From: an uncultured bacterium
GTDB taxonomy: Bacteria > Bacteroidota > Bacteroidia > Bacteroidales > Rikenellaceae
Assembly (NCBI GenBank): GCA_905214725.1
Contig: CAJMNH010000003.1
Coordinates: 124,001 to 188,000 of the forward strand
Reading direction: 5' to 3'
DNA length: 64,000 bases
In this document: positions 42,250 to 50,465 of the stretch, one piece after another
Position numbering within the stretch: the first letter of the stretch is position 1
Layout of the letters: each line of letters starts with the position of its first letter
Notes under the pieces: model-generated
Database searches by the model: none
Seen by the model: the letters and a program-made list of their open reading frames with translations, nothing else
Told to the model about the DNA's origin: nothing
Translations under genes and position numbers: made by a program

Positions 42250-42312
42250 GTCGCTCTTCTTCCGCCGTTTTCGCAGTGCGACCGTGCAGACCTATGGTCT
42301 GCTGAAAGTGTT

Positions 42313-42505
42313 GTCATTCCAAGTGAAGTGAAACGAAGCGCGGGAATCGCCTGCTTGGTGCGCTTCGCACCACAAATTCCGCATTGCGAAAAATCGGGAA
42401 GCAGAACCGGCGGCGGACGCGCCGTCAAGAAGCGCGGGCGCGAGCTTGTCCGCGTAGCGCTTCAGGCGCGAACAACGGCGGTTCCCCGACTTTTTCGCCC
42501 TGCGG
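42313..42505. repeat. Direct repeat copy A, about 190 bp
   Basis: This block, beginning GTCATTCC and ending in the phrase TTTTCGCCCTGC, recurs at 42779-42968 with scattered substitutions. Shared phrases include CGCATTGCGAAAAATCGGGA and GGACGCGCCGTCAAGAAGC. It is non-coding; long frames here are repeat-driven. Confidence 0.8.
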
Positions 42506-42514
42506 TCTTCTTTG

Positions 42515-42570
42515 GCTCTTTCTTCGAAAGAAAGAGCATAATATGTACTTTTGGCTTGACCCAAAAGTAC
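42515..42570. repeat. Two tandem palindromic hairpins between the direct repeats
   Basis: Hairpin one spans 42515-42537 (10-bp stem of GCTCTTTCTT with its complement). Hairpin two pairs GTACTTTTGG at 42545-42554 with CCAAAAGTAC at 42561-42570. Neither is followed by a T-run, so they look like repetitive extragenic palindromes, not terminators. Confidence 0.65.
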
Positions 42571-42778
42571 CAAAAACTCAAGCACGGCGAAAAACCGCGG
42601 GTGACGGCGACAGCGCTCGCTGAGCGGGCACAAAAGACTGCGCTGTTTTGCACACCCGCTCCGGGCGCTCGCGCTGTTGCCGCCACTTCTTCCGCTCTTT
42701 TCGCAGTGCAATAGGCTGACGCACAAAACTGACACTGAGAAGGGTGCACTCCGACGTGAGGATGATGAAATAAAAACC

Positions 42779-42968
42779 GTCATTCCGAGCGGAGTGAACG
42801 GAGCGTGGGAATCGGCTGCTTGGCGCAAAGCGCACCGCAAACTCCGCATTGCGAAAAATCGGGAAACAGAACCGGCGGTGGACGCGCCGTCAAGAAGCTC
42901 GGTCGCGAGCTTGTCCGCGTAGCGTTTTAGGCGCGAACGACGACGGTTCCCCGCATTTTCGCCCTGCC
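42779..42968. repeat. Direct repeat copy B, about 190 bp
   Basis: Second copy of the block at 42313-42505. The preceding phrase TTTTCGCAGTGC (42698-42709) also recurs before copy A (42269-42280), so the original unit may have been longer, with an insertion in copy B. Confidence 0.8.
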
Positions 42969-43050
42969 ATCGCTGCACTTGGTTCCCTGCTTCTGACGCG
43001 GAATATCCGCAAGCGTTTTCGGTTTGTGCGGCGTGCATCGGTCGTCGGGT

Positions 43051-43084
43051 GAAAAGACAGGAGCCGACCTTTCGGCCGGCTCCC
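43051..43084 (-). terminator. Terminator of the ECF sigma factor operon
   Basis: A stem of 43060-43069 with 43074-43083 (one A-C mismatch) is followed on the minus strand by GTCTTTTCACC, 25 bases beyond the small gene's stop. Confidence 0.65.
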
Positions 43085-43108
43085 TCCTCCATCAAAAATT
43101 AACCCTCT

Positions 43109-43243
43109 CTATCTCTTCTGAAGGATGTCTTGAAGATAGGCGTCGAGGTAGAACAAGTCTGCGTCACCCCCGATCACCTCCTGCATTAGCAAATCGTCAT
43201 CGTCCGAGATACCGTTTGCGCTTTCTGTGTCCAGTTCTTTCAT
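43109..43243 (-). CDS. 44-residue acidic protein downstream of the ECF sigma factor
   Basis: An ATG-to-TAG frame of 45 codons begins 65 bases after the sigma factor stop, before a terminator. The product starts MKELDTESANGISDDDD and ends FYLDAYLQDILQKR: a very acidic middle with an amphipathic C-terminal helix. There is no membrane segment and no strong Shine-Dalgarno site. Its placement between the sigma gene and its terminator, and protein-like composition, support a real gene. I do not recognise a family. A role in binding the sigma factor is possible but unsupported. Confidence 0.55.
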   Translation of the reverse strand: MKELDTESANGISDDDDLLMQEVIGGDADLFYLDAYLQDILQKR

Positions 43244-43308
43244 AGGCTGTCGGTGTTATGAAATTCACATACATAAACGCGCGCAACCTACGACTTATTG
43301 TGCCTTTT

Positions 43309-43893
43309 CTAACTTAAGATCAGGTTTTTTTCCTTGATCATTTTCCGAAGATTGATCAAAGCGTAACGCATGCGACCCAGTGCCGTGTTGATGCTGACTC
43401 CGGTCTGTTCGGCGATCTCCTTGAAACTGAGCCCCGAATAGTAACGCATCATCACTACTTCGCGCTGTTCGTCGGGCAGCAGTTCCACCAGCCGGCGGAC
43501 GTCGCCGGCGATCTGCTCGCAGACGATCTCGTCCTCGACGGTACGTTCTGCGAAACGCAACGAACTCAGTACGTCGTAACCGGCTTCGGCCTCGTTGAGC
43601 TGCCGGTTCTGTTTCTGGGCGCGGAAGTAGTCGATCACCTGATTGTGCGCGATGCGCAGGATCCACGAAAGGAACCGTCCGTTATCGGTATAACGGCCCT
43701 CGTCGATGACGCGTACGGCTTTGATAAAGGTCTCCTGAAAAATATCGGCTGCGACATCGCCGTCCTTGACCATCATTTGGATGTAGTCGCGGACACGACG
43801 GCTGTGGCGTTCGATCAGCTGGGAAATAGCACTCCGGTCGCCCGAAAGATAACAATTAAGCAATTTCTGATCACTTAATACTTGAACGTTCAT
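43309..43893 (-). CDS. ECF-type RNA polymerase sigma factor
   Basis: A 194-residue group IV sigma factor. Region 2 is visible in AADIFQETFIKAVRVIDEGR and FLSWILRIAHNQVIDYFRAQ (the -10-binding helix); region 4 in LPDEQREVVMMRYYSGLSFK then EIAEQTGVSINTALGRMRYA, a helix-turn-helix. No multi-pass anti-sigma gene is adjacent; only the 44-residue acidic gene follows. The sequence resembles the single-copy, widely conserved Bacteroidota sigma in which no FecR-type partner is linked. Its promoter may be at 44047-44053, giving a leader of about 145 bases. Confidence 0.93.
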   Translation of the reverse strand: MNVQVLSDQKLLNCYLSGDRSAISQLIERHSRRVRDYIQMMVKDGDVAADIFQETFIKAVRVIDEGRYTDNGRFLSWILRIAHNQVIDYFRAQKQNRQLNEAEAGYDVLSSLRFAERTVEDEIVCEQIAGDVRRLVELLPDEQREVVMMRYYSGLSFKEIAEQTGVSINTALGRMRYALINLRKMIKEKNLILS

Positions 43894-44334
43894 ACTCTTC
43901 TCCTTTTTAGCAATTATAAAGAGTAGAATTTTTCGATAGGCAATCCGCTTTTTTAATGGTTAAATTCTAATGTTCGGCCCTCTTCTGGTTTTTCGAACCC
44001 GCTTGTCTTCGGCCTTCCGAATCCCTTTGAGAGGACTTCACGGTTGCAAGATAATCACTTTTTAGCAAATTCCCAAATTTTTTCAGTAATTCGCATACTG
44101 CAATCTTCTTTGCAATCGTTCTTGTGCGTACGCAATAATCGCGCCTTAAAAGGCTTTAAAATACGTTCGGATCGTATTTTGTCGCGTAAAAATCAAAAAA
44201 AGGAATTTATAGCCCGATAAATACGTCGGAAGGGCGTCGTTTTCCGCTGCCGGCAGGATGTTCCGGTCGGGATTTTTCTTGCCTGACAAATTGTCAGCAT
44301 CCCTTTTCTTGCCCGATACGGCTAAAATCCGGCG
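43894..44334. other. Intergenic region upstream of the sigma factor gene
   Basis: This 441-base gap is AT-richer than its surroundings. On the minus strand TATCTTG (44053-44047) is a shortened -7-like element for the sigma gene. AAAATACG (44158-44165) pairs with CGTATTTT (44173-44180), which may end the cation transporter transcript about 155 bases past its stop. No gene is seen. Confidence 0.4.
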
Positions 44335-45234
44335 CTATTTGCGGGGTTCGACGTGGATCGAAACCATCGTTTCTCCGCCGTAGGCATCGCGCAGCCGCTG
44401 CTCGATGCCTACGGTGATCCGGTGCGATTCGGTGACCGTCATCGCGCCGTCGACGCGGATATGCACTTCGACGGCGATGTTCTGTCCGATACGCCGTGTT
44501 CGCAGATTGTGGGGCGACTCGACAGCAGCGTCGGCCGTAATCAGTGCAAGGATGCGCTCTTCTTCCTCGCGCGGCAGCGACTTTTCGAGCAGTTCATCCA
44601 TTCCCATCTTCATCAGTTGCCATGCGACGCGCAGAATCAGCACCGCCACGACGATCGCCGCTGCGGGGTCCGCCAGCCGCCAGTCGCCGCCCAGAAAATA
44701 GGCGCAGCCGATGCCGAGGAGCGTCCCCACCGACGAGAGCGCGTCGCTGCGGTGATGCCAGGCGTTGGCCACTACCGACGGACTGTTGACCGAGCGTCCG
44801 ACGCGTGCCGTGTAACGGTAGAGCAACTCTTTGGCGACGATCGATATCACGGCCGCCCACAGCGCTACGACGCCCGGTCGTTCTGGCAGGACGCCCCGCA
44901 TGAAATCGCGGATCGCTTCGCCGCCGTTCCACAGCAACTTGATTCCCACACCTGCCAGCGCTGCGCCGATGATGAGCGTGGCGAGCGTTTCGTATTTTCC
45001 GTGACCGTAGTCGTGGTCTTCGTCGCGCGGTTTGGCCGATACGCGCACGAAGAGCAGCACCACCAGATCGGTGGCGAAATCCGACGCCGAGTGAATGGCG
45101 TCGGCCACCATTGCCGAACTGTGCCCCCAGATGCCTGCGGCCAGTTTTCCGGCGGCGAGCATCAGGTTGACGGCAAAGCCGATCCATGTAATGCGGTAAA
45201 TGGCTTGTTCGCGTGTATGGGGTCGTTCTGTCAT
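44335..45234 (-). CDS. Cation diffusion facilitator family transporter
   Basis: A 299-residue CDF metal/proton antiporter that exports Zn, Fe, Co or similar ions. Six membrane helices are predicted. The TM2 metal site is in VADAIHSASDFATDLVVL (Asp45, His48, Asp52), and the TM5 partner in NAWHHRSDALSSVGTLLG. The C-terminal cytoplasmic ferredoxin-like domain follows (ESPHNLRTRRIGQNIAVEVH). Metal preference cannot be read with certainty; the His/Asp pairs are compatible with Zn. It lies after the proS terminator and may have its own promoter in the 45235-45255 gap. Confidence 0.93.
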   Translation of the reverse strand: MTERPHTREQAIYRITWIGFAVNLMLAAGKLAAGIWGHSSAMVADAIHSASDFATDLVVLLFVRVSAKPRDEDHDYGHGKYETLATLIIGAALAGVGIKLLWNGGEAIRDFMRGVLPERPGVVALWAAVISIVAKELLYRYTARVGRSVNSPSVVANAWHHRSDALSSVGTLLGIGCAYFLGGDWRLADPAAAIVVAVLILRVAWQLMKMGMDELLEKSLPREEEERILALITADAAVESPHNLRTRRIGQNIAVEVHIRVDGAMTVTESHRITVGIEQRLRDAYGGETMVSIHVEPRK

Positions 45235-45253
45235 CTCGATCGTGTGCGGGAAA

Positions 45254-45301
45254 TTAAAAAGTGAAAAGCGGCAGCGGCACTTCCCGCTCGTCGCTTTTCA
45301 C
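45254..45301 (-). terminator. Terminator after proS
   Basis: A 10-bp outer stem (45261-45270 with 45292-45301) with a further paired GCGG/CCGC inside is followed on the minus strand by TTTTTAATTT, 45 bases beyond the proS stop. Confidence 0.7.
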
Positions 45302-45345
45302 CCGATTCTATGGTTTTGCTGCCGGATGTTCCGGCGAGCAGTCGG

Positions 45346-46830
45346 TCAATAACTTCTTGCGAAGAGTACGCGGCGGTGCGACGGTTTGCCCGAATAGATG
45401 CAGGCGCCCTCTTCGTCGACGGCGTCGAGCGGAATGCAGCGGATCGTCGCTTTGGTCGCCTCCTTGATGGCCACTTCGGTCTCGACCGTCCCGTCCCAAT
45501 GGGCTGCGACGAACCCGCCTTTCGTGTCGAGTATGTTGACGAACTCTTCCCATGTGTCGACAGGGGTGATCATCGAATCGCGGAACGTCTTGGCCTTGTC
45601 GAAGATTCCCTTCTGGATTTCCTCCATGAGGGCCGCTACGCGGTCGGTCAGCCCCTCCTGCGGCACGGTTTGCTTCTCGAGCGTATCGCGGCGCATCAGT
45701 TCGATGGTTCCGTTCTCCAGATCACGCGGACCGAGCGCCAGACGCACCGGCACGCCTTTGAGTTCGTATTCCGCGAACTTGAAGCCCGAACGAACGTTGT
45801 CGCGGGCGTCGACCTTGACGCTCAGACCCCGTTCCCGAAGTTCGGCGGCGATGGCGTCGAGCTTCCCGACGATGAGCTTCATCTGCTCCTCGCCCTTGTA
45901 GATCGGAACGAGCGCCACCTGAATCGGCGCGAGCGCCGGCGGCAGCACCAGTCCGTTGTTGTCCGAGTGGGCCATGATGAGCGCGCCCATCAGGCGGGTC
46001 GAAACGCCCCACGACGTAGCCCACACATAGTCGAGTTTTCCCTCCTTGTTGGTGAACTGTACGTCGAACGCCTTGGCGAAATTCTGCCCCAAAAAGTGCG
46101 AAGTGCCGCTCTGCAATGCCTTGCCGTCCTGCATCAGCGCTTCTATGGTGAGCGTATCTTCCGCGCCGGCGAAACGTTCGTTGGGCGACTTGTGCCCCAC
46201 GATGACCGGTACGGCCATATAGTTCTCGGCGAACTCCTTGTAGACGTTGATCATCTTCGTTGCCTCCTCGATCGCCTCCTCGCGGGTTTCGTGAGCGGTG
46301 TGCCCCTCCTGCCAGAGGAATTCGGCCGTACGCAGGAACAGGCGCGTGCGCATCTCCCAACGCACGACATTGGCCCACTGGTTGCACAGGATCGGCAGAT
46401 CGCGGTAAGAGTGGATCCAGTTTTTGTAGGTGTTCCAGATAATCGTCTCCGACGTGGGGCGTACGATCAGCTCCTCTTCCAACTTAGCGTCGGGATCGAC
46501 CACCACGCCGTTTCCTTCGGGATCGTTCTTGAGCCGGTAGTGCGTCACGACGGCACACTCCTTGGCGAAGCCTTCGACATGGTGCGCCTCCTTCGAAAAG
46601 AAGGATTTCGGAATGAAGAGCGGAAAGTAGGCGTTCTCGTGTCCGGTCTGCTTGAACATTCGGTCCAGAATAGCCTGCATCTTCTCCCAGATGGCATAGC
46701 CGTAGGGTTTGATAACCATGCAGCCTCTCACGGCCGAGTTCTCGGCCAGTCCGGCTTTCACGACCAGATCGTTGTACCATTGCGAGTAGTTCTCCTCGGA
46801 TTTGGTCAAATCTTTGAGTTCTTTTGCCAT
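45346..46830 (-). CDS. proS: Prolyl-tRNA synthetase (archaeal/eukaryotic-like type)
   Basis: ProS charges tRNA-Pro. The 494 residues lack the bacterial INS editing insertion and follow the archaeal-eukaryotic type, which is common in Bacteroidota. Motifs: YAIWEKMQAILDRMFKQTGH (motif 1 helix), RPTSETIIWNTYKNWI and RWEMRTRLFLRTAEFLWQEG (motif 2), and TSWGVSTRLMGALIMAHSDN (motif 3). It has the C-terminal anticodon domain and a zinc-like tail. ATG at 46830 starts the conserved MAKELKDLTKSEENYSQWY; an in-frame ATG at 46854 would add eight residues. Confidence 0.96.
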   Translation of the reverse strand: MAKELKDLTKSEENYSQWYNDLVVKAGLAENSAVRGCMVIKPYGYAIWEKMQAILDRMFKQTGHENAYFPLFIPKSFFSKEAHHVEGFAKECAVVTHYRLKNDPEGNGVVVDPDAKLEEELIVRPTSETIIWNTYKNWIHSYRDLPILCNQWANVVRWEMRTRLFLRTAEFLWQEGHTAHETREEAIEEATKMINVYKEFAENYMAVPVIVGHKSPNERFAGAEDTLTIEALMQDGKALQSGTSHFLGQNFAKAFDVQFTNKEGKLDYVWATSWGVSTRLMGALIMAHSDNNGLVLPPALAPIQVALVPIYKGEEQMKLIVGKLDAIAAELRERGLSVKVDARDNVRSGFKFAEYELKGVPVRLALGPRDLENGTIELMRRDTLEKQTVPQEGLTDRVAALMEEIQKGIFDKAKTFRDSMITPVDTWEEFVNILDTKGGFVAAHWDGTVETEVAIKEATKATIRCIPLDAVDEEGACIYSGKPSHRRVLFARSY

Positions 46831-46936
46831 ATTGTCTGATTCGTTATTTTCCAACCGACAAAATTAGCAAAATAAATCGGGATTTGCGAACGATCGATCA
46901 AGAATTAACGGTCGCTCCGAACGTTCGGCGTACGGG

Positions 46937-47050
46937 ATGCTTTTTCTCCTTCGTTTTTACAGTACAGCCGTGCCGGTCTGCAATCTGCCGAAAAATTTGA
47001 ATCCGCCGATTCCGCGGGCGCGTCACACTCTCCGCATCGCGAAAAAACGG
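46937..47050. repeat. Degenerate third relative of the 42-43 kb repeat
   Basis: Phrases here (TTTTTACAGTACAGCCGTGC, GGTCTGCAATCTGCCGAAAA, CTCCGCATCGCGAAAAAACG) echo those of the 42.25-42.5 kb unit in the same order (TTTTCGCAGTGCGACCGTGC, GTCTGCTGAAAG, CCGCATTGCGAAAAATCGG), with the middle missing. The homology is by eye. Confidence 0.45.
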
Positions 47051-47072
47051 ACGACCCGTCGGGCCGTCCGTT
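47041..47072 (-). terminator. Terminator after the FadL-like gene
   Basis: AACGGACG (47046-47053) pairs with CGTCCGTT (47065-47072), with an inner CCC/GGG pair; on the minus strand TTTTTTCGC follows. It lies 20 bases beyond the stop. Confidence 0.75.
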
Positions 47073-47092
47073 GCAAACTTCGGTTCCGTATC

Positions 47093-48775
47093 TCAGAAAC
47101 GGAAGATCAGCGACATCGCTACGTTGTGACGTTTCGATTTGGTGTCGAACAGTCCCGTGGTGGTGAAGAAATCGCCGGTATCCTTCTCGATGCTGTAGAA
47201 AAGCCGGTATTTCGACTGCTTATCGGTGACGTTCTGGTACGCGAAATCGAGCGTGACGTAGCGCGAAAGATTGAAGCCGACGCCCGCCGTGATGTAACGG
47301 GTTTCGTACGTAAGCGGCATGTCGTAGAAGTTCTCCTTGTCTTTGAGCATCGAATCGGTGTAACCCGCACCCACGCGCAGGGCCATCATCGGCAGCGGCT
47401 TGAATTCGACGCCGGCGCGAATCGTATTCGTGCCTTGGAAGGCGTGCTTGAATTCGGCCTTGTAATCTTCGGGGTAGATTTCGAAGCCTTCCGGCGTGTT
47501 CTTCACGCGGATGCCGTTGTACCAGTCGCGTTCGTAGTCGACCGTAATCAGACCGAAATTTCCGAAGGTGTACGAGACGCCGAACATCAGGCGTGCCGGC
47601 GAGGTGAAACTCCACGAGTTACCGCCCAAATCGTCCTGATAGGGCGTGCGGTCCTGATTGATCTCGGTTTTCTCGGTAGCATTGTTGTACATCTGCGTCG
47701 TGATGTCGCCGTAGTAACTGCGTTCGAGCGAGTAGTAGGTCGGCGTATGGAACGCCACGCCGATGCGCAGGCTCTCGATCGGCCGCACGATCACGCCCAG
47801 CTTGAAGTTGACGCCCGAACCGTCGAGCACCGATTTCTGATAGAGGTCGGCGTAATCCAACTGTGTTTCGAGCAGGTCGCCGGCCGAATTGGCCGCCGAT
47901 CCGTTTTCGTACCGGTAATCCTCGCCGTAGTAGATGCCTGTGGCTTTGTGCACGCTTTGGATGCCGATCGTGGCGCCGATGTAGACGATATTGTTCAGGT
48001 TGGCGCCCGCCGAGATCGTGAATTCATTGATCGAACCCGAATTTACGACGTCCATGTAGTGAAGGATCGAAGCGTTGCTGCCGATACAGTCGGGCGAGTA
48101 ATAGCTCTCGGCTGCTTCGGGATCGTAAAAGTTGCTGATCATGAATCCGTTGTAGCCCAGTATCGCCGGCCAATAATAAGGATTGTTGTTGGTGTAACCC
48201 AATCGTCCTTGGCCGTCGGGGAAGATTTTGGCCTGTCCGAGCTGTTGCCCGAAAATATCGGCGATCGTCGGCGCCCATACCGAGCCGCCCTGATAGGGCG
48301 TGTCCGTCTTGTAGGAGTATCGGCTGTTGAAATCGGCGATGCGGTTCAGACCGATGCCGATCGTAAGGCTGGTGAGCGTTCCCGTGCCCTCGTAGGCGTT
48401 GAGCGCCGCACCGAAATTGGCCATCGAGAAGCGGTTCTTGCCGTTCTTGGCGAAGGGCATCGTGCCTGCCGTCTCCGAGGACTGGAAGGTGATCATCGGC
48501 GTCAGCGCGATCTCGTTGCGGCGATACATGCCCAGACCCGCCGGATTGATCGACATCGAGGCCAGATCGGCGCCCAACGAGGCGAAGGCTCCGCCGAGCG
48601 CCATCGAACGGGCTGTCCCCAGCGCCTGCGGCTGTGACATCTGCGCCATTTCGCTCGCCATTACGCCGTCTTGGTTCAGCACCGCGCCGCCGAAAAGCAA
48701 CGTTTTCCGTTGCGCCTGTGAAGACCCGGTAGCGACCAGTGCGATCATCAATATTGCAATCTGTAACTTTCTCAT
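47093..48775 (-). CDS. OmpP1/FadL-family outer-membrane protein
   Basis: A 560-residue beta-barrel protein with a signal peptide (QIAILMIALVATGSSQAQ). The segment ALGTARSMALGGAFASLGAD then SMSINPAGLGMYRRNEI is the typical N-terminal hatch of FadL/TodX-like channels for hydrophobic compounds. Many alternating aromatic strands follow, ending in a terminal Phe (SLIFRF), as outer-membrane barrels do. In Bacteroidota such proteins are often called hemin-receptor-like without proof. It lies 29 bases downstream of the low-complexity lipoprotein gene and is probably co-transcribed. Confidence 0.88.
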   Translation of the reverse strand: MRKLQIAILMIALVATGSSQAQRKTLLFGGAVLNQDGVMASEMAQMSQPQALGTARSMALGGAFASLGADLASMSINPAGLGMYRRNEIALTPMITFQSSETAGTMPFAKNGKNRFSMANFGAALNAYEGTGTLTSLTIGIGLNRIADFNSRYSYKTDTPYQGGSVWAPTIADIFGQQLGQAKIFPDGQGRLGYTNNNPYYWPAILGYNGFMISNFYDPEAAESYYSPDCIGSNASILHYMDVVNSGSINEFTISAGANLNNIVYIGATIGIQSVHKATGIYYGEDYRYENGSAANSAGDLLETQLDYADLYQKSVLDGSGVNFKLGVIVRPIESLRIGVAFHTPTYYSLERSYYGDITTQMYNNATEKTEINQDRTPYQDDLGGNSWSFTSPARLMFGVSYTFGNFGLITVDYERDWYNGIRVKNTPEGFEIYPEDYKAEFKHAFQGTNTIRAGVEFKPLPMMALRVGAGYTDSMLKDKENFYDMPLTYETRYITAGVGFNLSRYVTLDFAYQNVTDKQSKYRLFYSIEKDTGDFFTTTGLFDTKSKRHNVAMSLIFRF

Positions 48776-48804
48776 AATCCGATGTAATTTAATCGGTTAA
48801 ATGG

Positions 48805-49917
48805 TTAACGCCCCCGGAATCCCCGGCTGCCTCCCGACGAAGTGCCTCCTCCGCTGCCTCCGCGCGAACCGCCGCCGCTGTTGTAACTTCCGCTGCTGCT
48901 ACCTCCGCGCGAGCCGCTGTTGTACGAACTGCCCGAATTGTTCCGGTTGGTGTCGTTATTCCGATAGGTATTCTCGCGGTTGCTGTTACTGTTGTTATTG
49001 TAATTGTTGTTGTTGCCGCGGTATACATTGCTGCTGTTGTTGCTGCGTCCGCCGCTGTTGTAGTAGACGTTGCCGCTGCCGCGGTTGCTGTTGTAGCTGC
49101 CTCCGCGCGAGCCGCTTCCCGACGTGCCGTAATTGCGGTAGCTGCTGTTGTTGCGCGACGGCGTGCCGTAATGGCTGTTTCGCGGAATCGGCCCGTTGTT
49201 GTTGAGCCGATAGTTGCGCGGACGATAATAGTGGTGGCTCCAATGCGGTCCGCCCCAGTGCGGATAGTAGCCTCCGTACCAGTAGCTGTGATTCCACCAA
49301 GGATTGTACCAGCCTCCCCAGCCCCAGTAGGGTCCGTATCCCCAGCCGTAATAGGGCCAGCCGTACCCCCAACTGTTATACCAGCTGCCGTAGATGCCGG
49401 CCATGTAGCCCGCCGTGAAGCCGGTGGCCAGCCCCCACGTTCCGAACATCGAGGTGACGTATTTGGGCTCGACCCATACCTGATCGCCCATGACGATGAT
49501 GTTGTAGAACGCCGGATCGTAGGCGGTCAGGTAATTGAACGTTCCGCTGTAACGGAGATTCCAGTAGCTCGACGGCATGTTGTAGGTCGGCGATTCGAAG
49601 CCCCGCAGCCGGCGGGCGTAGGCGCTTTCGTAGTTGTCCGCTACCAGATCGTCGAAATCGTTCGAACCGTAATAGCGGTTTTCGGCATCGTCGGCCTGTG
49701 CCTGCGCCATAAGCGCTTCCCACTTGGCGCGACGCGCCTCCGCTTCGGCTTTCTCGGCCTCGGCCTTGGCCTTTTCGCGCTGTGCGATGGTCGTTTTATT
49801 GTGGATGCCGTAGAGGTCGTCGCCCGCGTATCCGCCCGATTGGTAGTACGCAGAGGAACAACCCGCTGTCAGCAATGCCAGTAGCAGCATTCCGATCCCT
49901 GTTTTTATCGCTTTCAT
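48805..49917 (-). CDS. Surface lipoprotein with Tyr/Trp/Gly-rich and Asn/Ser/Gly-rich tail
   Basis: A 370-residue lipoprotein (signal MLLLALLTAGC, Cys20). Then come a charged helix (AKAEAEKAEAEARRAKWEAL), a structured middle (YDPAFYNIIVMGDQVWVEPK), a Tyr/Trp/Gly stretch (WGYGWPYYGWGYGPYWGWGG), and about 150 residues of Asn, Ser, Gly and Arg. The C-terminal third is disordered-looking repeat, ending SRGFRGR. Family unknown; similar Bacteroidota proteins are called prolyl-tRNA-synthetase-linked or vitellogenin-like lipoproteins without function. The coding strand is locally repetitive (GCTGTTGTT-type runs on the plus strand). Confidence 0.82.
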   Translation of the reverse strand: MKAIKTGIGMLLLALLTAGCSSAYYQSGGYAGDDLYGIHNKTTIAQREKAKAEAEKAEAEARRAKWEALMAQAQADDAENRYYGSNDFDDLVADNYESAYARRLRGFESPTYNMPSSYWNLRYSGTFNYLTAYDPAFYNIIVMGDQVWVEPKYVTSMFGTWGLATGFTAGYMAGIYGSWYNSWGYGWPYYGWGYGPYWGWGGWYNPWWNHSYWYGGYYPHWGGPHWSHHYYRPRNYRLNNNGPIPRNSHYGTPSRNNSSYRNYGTSGSGSRGGSYNSNRGSGNVYYNSGGRSNNSSNVYRGNNNNYNNNSNSNRENTYRNNDTNRNNSGSSYNSGSRGGSSSGSYNSGGGSRGGSGGGTSSGGSRGFRGR

Positions 49918-49992
49918 AGTGCGTACGTTTAGAAAGGTTATTTGTTGGTTTAACGAAAACCGTACCGGTTTTAGTATCGAATAGCTCCTTTA

Positions 49993-50000
49993 CAAAGGTA
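49993..50000 (-). promoter_or_regulatory. -7 element of the lipoprotein-FadL operon
   Basis: The minus strand reads TACCTTTG, a full match, 76 bases before the lipoprotein start. Confidence 0.5.
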
Positions 50001-50146
50001 GGAATTATTTTTCAATACCGGGGCGGTTTTGTTATATAAACGTGTATGGGTTGCGGATACTGCACGGATCGGATTCCGAAAGGCGTGAAAAATTGCTTTC
50101 AGTCGACTTTTTTTGCCGAAGAAAGTACAATTTAAGAATTTTTGTT

Positions 50147-50154
50147 TATATTTG
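50147..50154 (+). promoter_or_regulatory. -7 element of the tRNA-Ser operon
   Basis: TATATTTG is a full match, 78 bases upstream of the first tRNA. No -33 TTTG is present at 19 bases. Confidence 0.5.
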
Positions 50155-50231
50155 CAGCCCCGAAAGGATGAGAATTCAAGGATTCCGACGGGGCCGGAAA
50201 AGAGGATGCTTCCTCGTTTTGCGGTGACATT

Positions 50232-50318
50232 GGAGAGATGCCGGAGTGGTCGATCGGGCCGCACTCGAAATGCGGTGTACGGGTAACTGTACCGGGGGTT
50301 CGAATCCCTCTCTCTCCG
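50232..50318 (+). tRNA. tRNA-Ser (CGA)
   Basis: An 87-base class II tRNA. The acceptor stem pairs GGAGAGA (50232-50238) with TCTCTCC (50311-50317), discriminator G. The anticodon loop CTCGAAA gives anticodon CGA, reading UCG. The long variable arm (TGTACGGGTAACTGTACC) and the T-loop GGTTCGAATCC are typical of tRNA-Ser. CCA is not encoded. Confidence 0.95.
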
Positions 50319-50363
50319 CAAAGAATCAACCGGTCCGAGGGTTGGTTCTTTTTTTTGATTTTA

Positions 50364-50451
50364 GGAAAGGTGCAGGAGTGGTTGAACTGGCCCGCCTGGA
50401 AAGCGAGTAAACCCCTAAAGGGTTTCAGGGGTTCGAATCCCCTCCTTTCCG
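50364..50451 (+). tRNA. tRNA-Ser (GGA)
   Basis: An 88-base class II tRNA. The acceptor stem pairs GGAAAGG (50364-50370) with CCTTTCC (50444-50450), discriminator G. The anticodon loop CTGGAAA gives GGA, reading UCC and UCU. The variable arm pairs AACCC with GGGTT. In the anticodon stem CCCGC faces GCGAG, leaving one C-A mismatch (50392 with 50406). It is probably co-transcribed with the first tRNA-Ser, 45 bases away. Confidence 0.93.
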
Positions 50452-50465
50452 CAAGACGATCGGCG

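Larger units (their letters stand above)
49918..50231. other. Divergent intergenic region before the tRNA-Ser genes
   Basis: This 314-base gap holds two divergent -7 elements: TACCTTTG on the minus strand (49993-50000) for the lipoprotein, and TATATTTG on the plus strand (50147-50154) for the tRNA genes. No protein is seen; short frames here extend from the tRNA region. Confidence 0.5.

Noticed and set aside
42313..42968. CRISPR array at the repeats
   Set aside because: Only two long copies with unequal, non-spacer-like DNA between them, and no cas genes.
42292..43095. 267-codon minus-strand frame over the 42 kb repeats
   Set aside because: The translation repeats itself because it crosses both repeat copies; no start context, no family, and similar spurious frames appear in all orientations.
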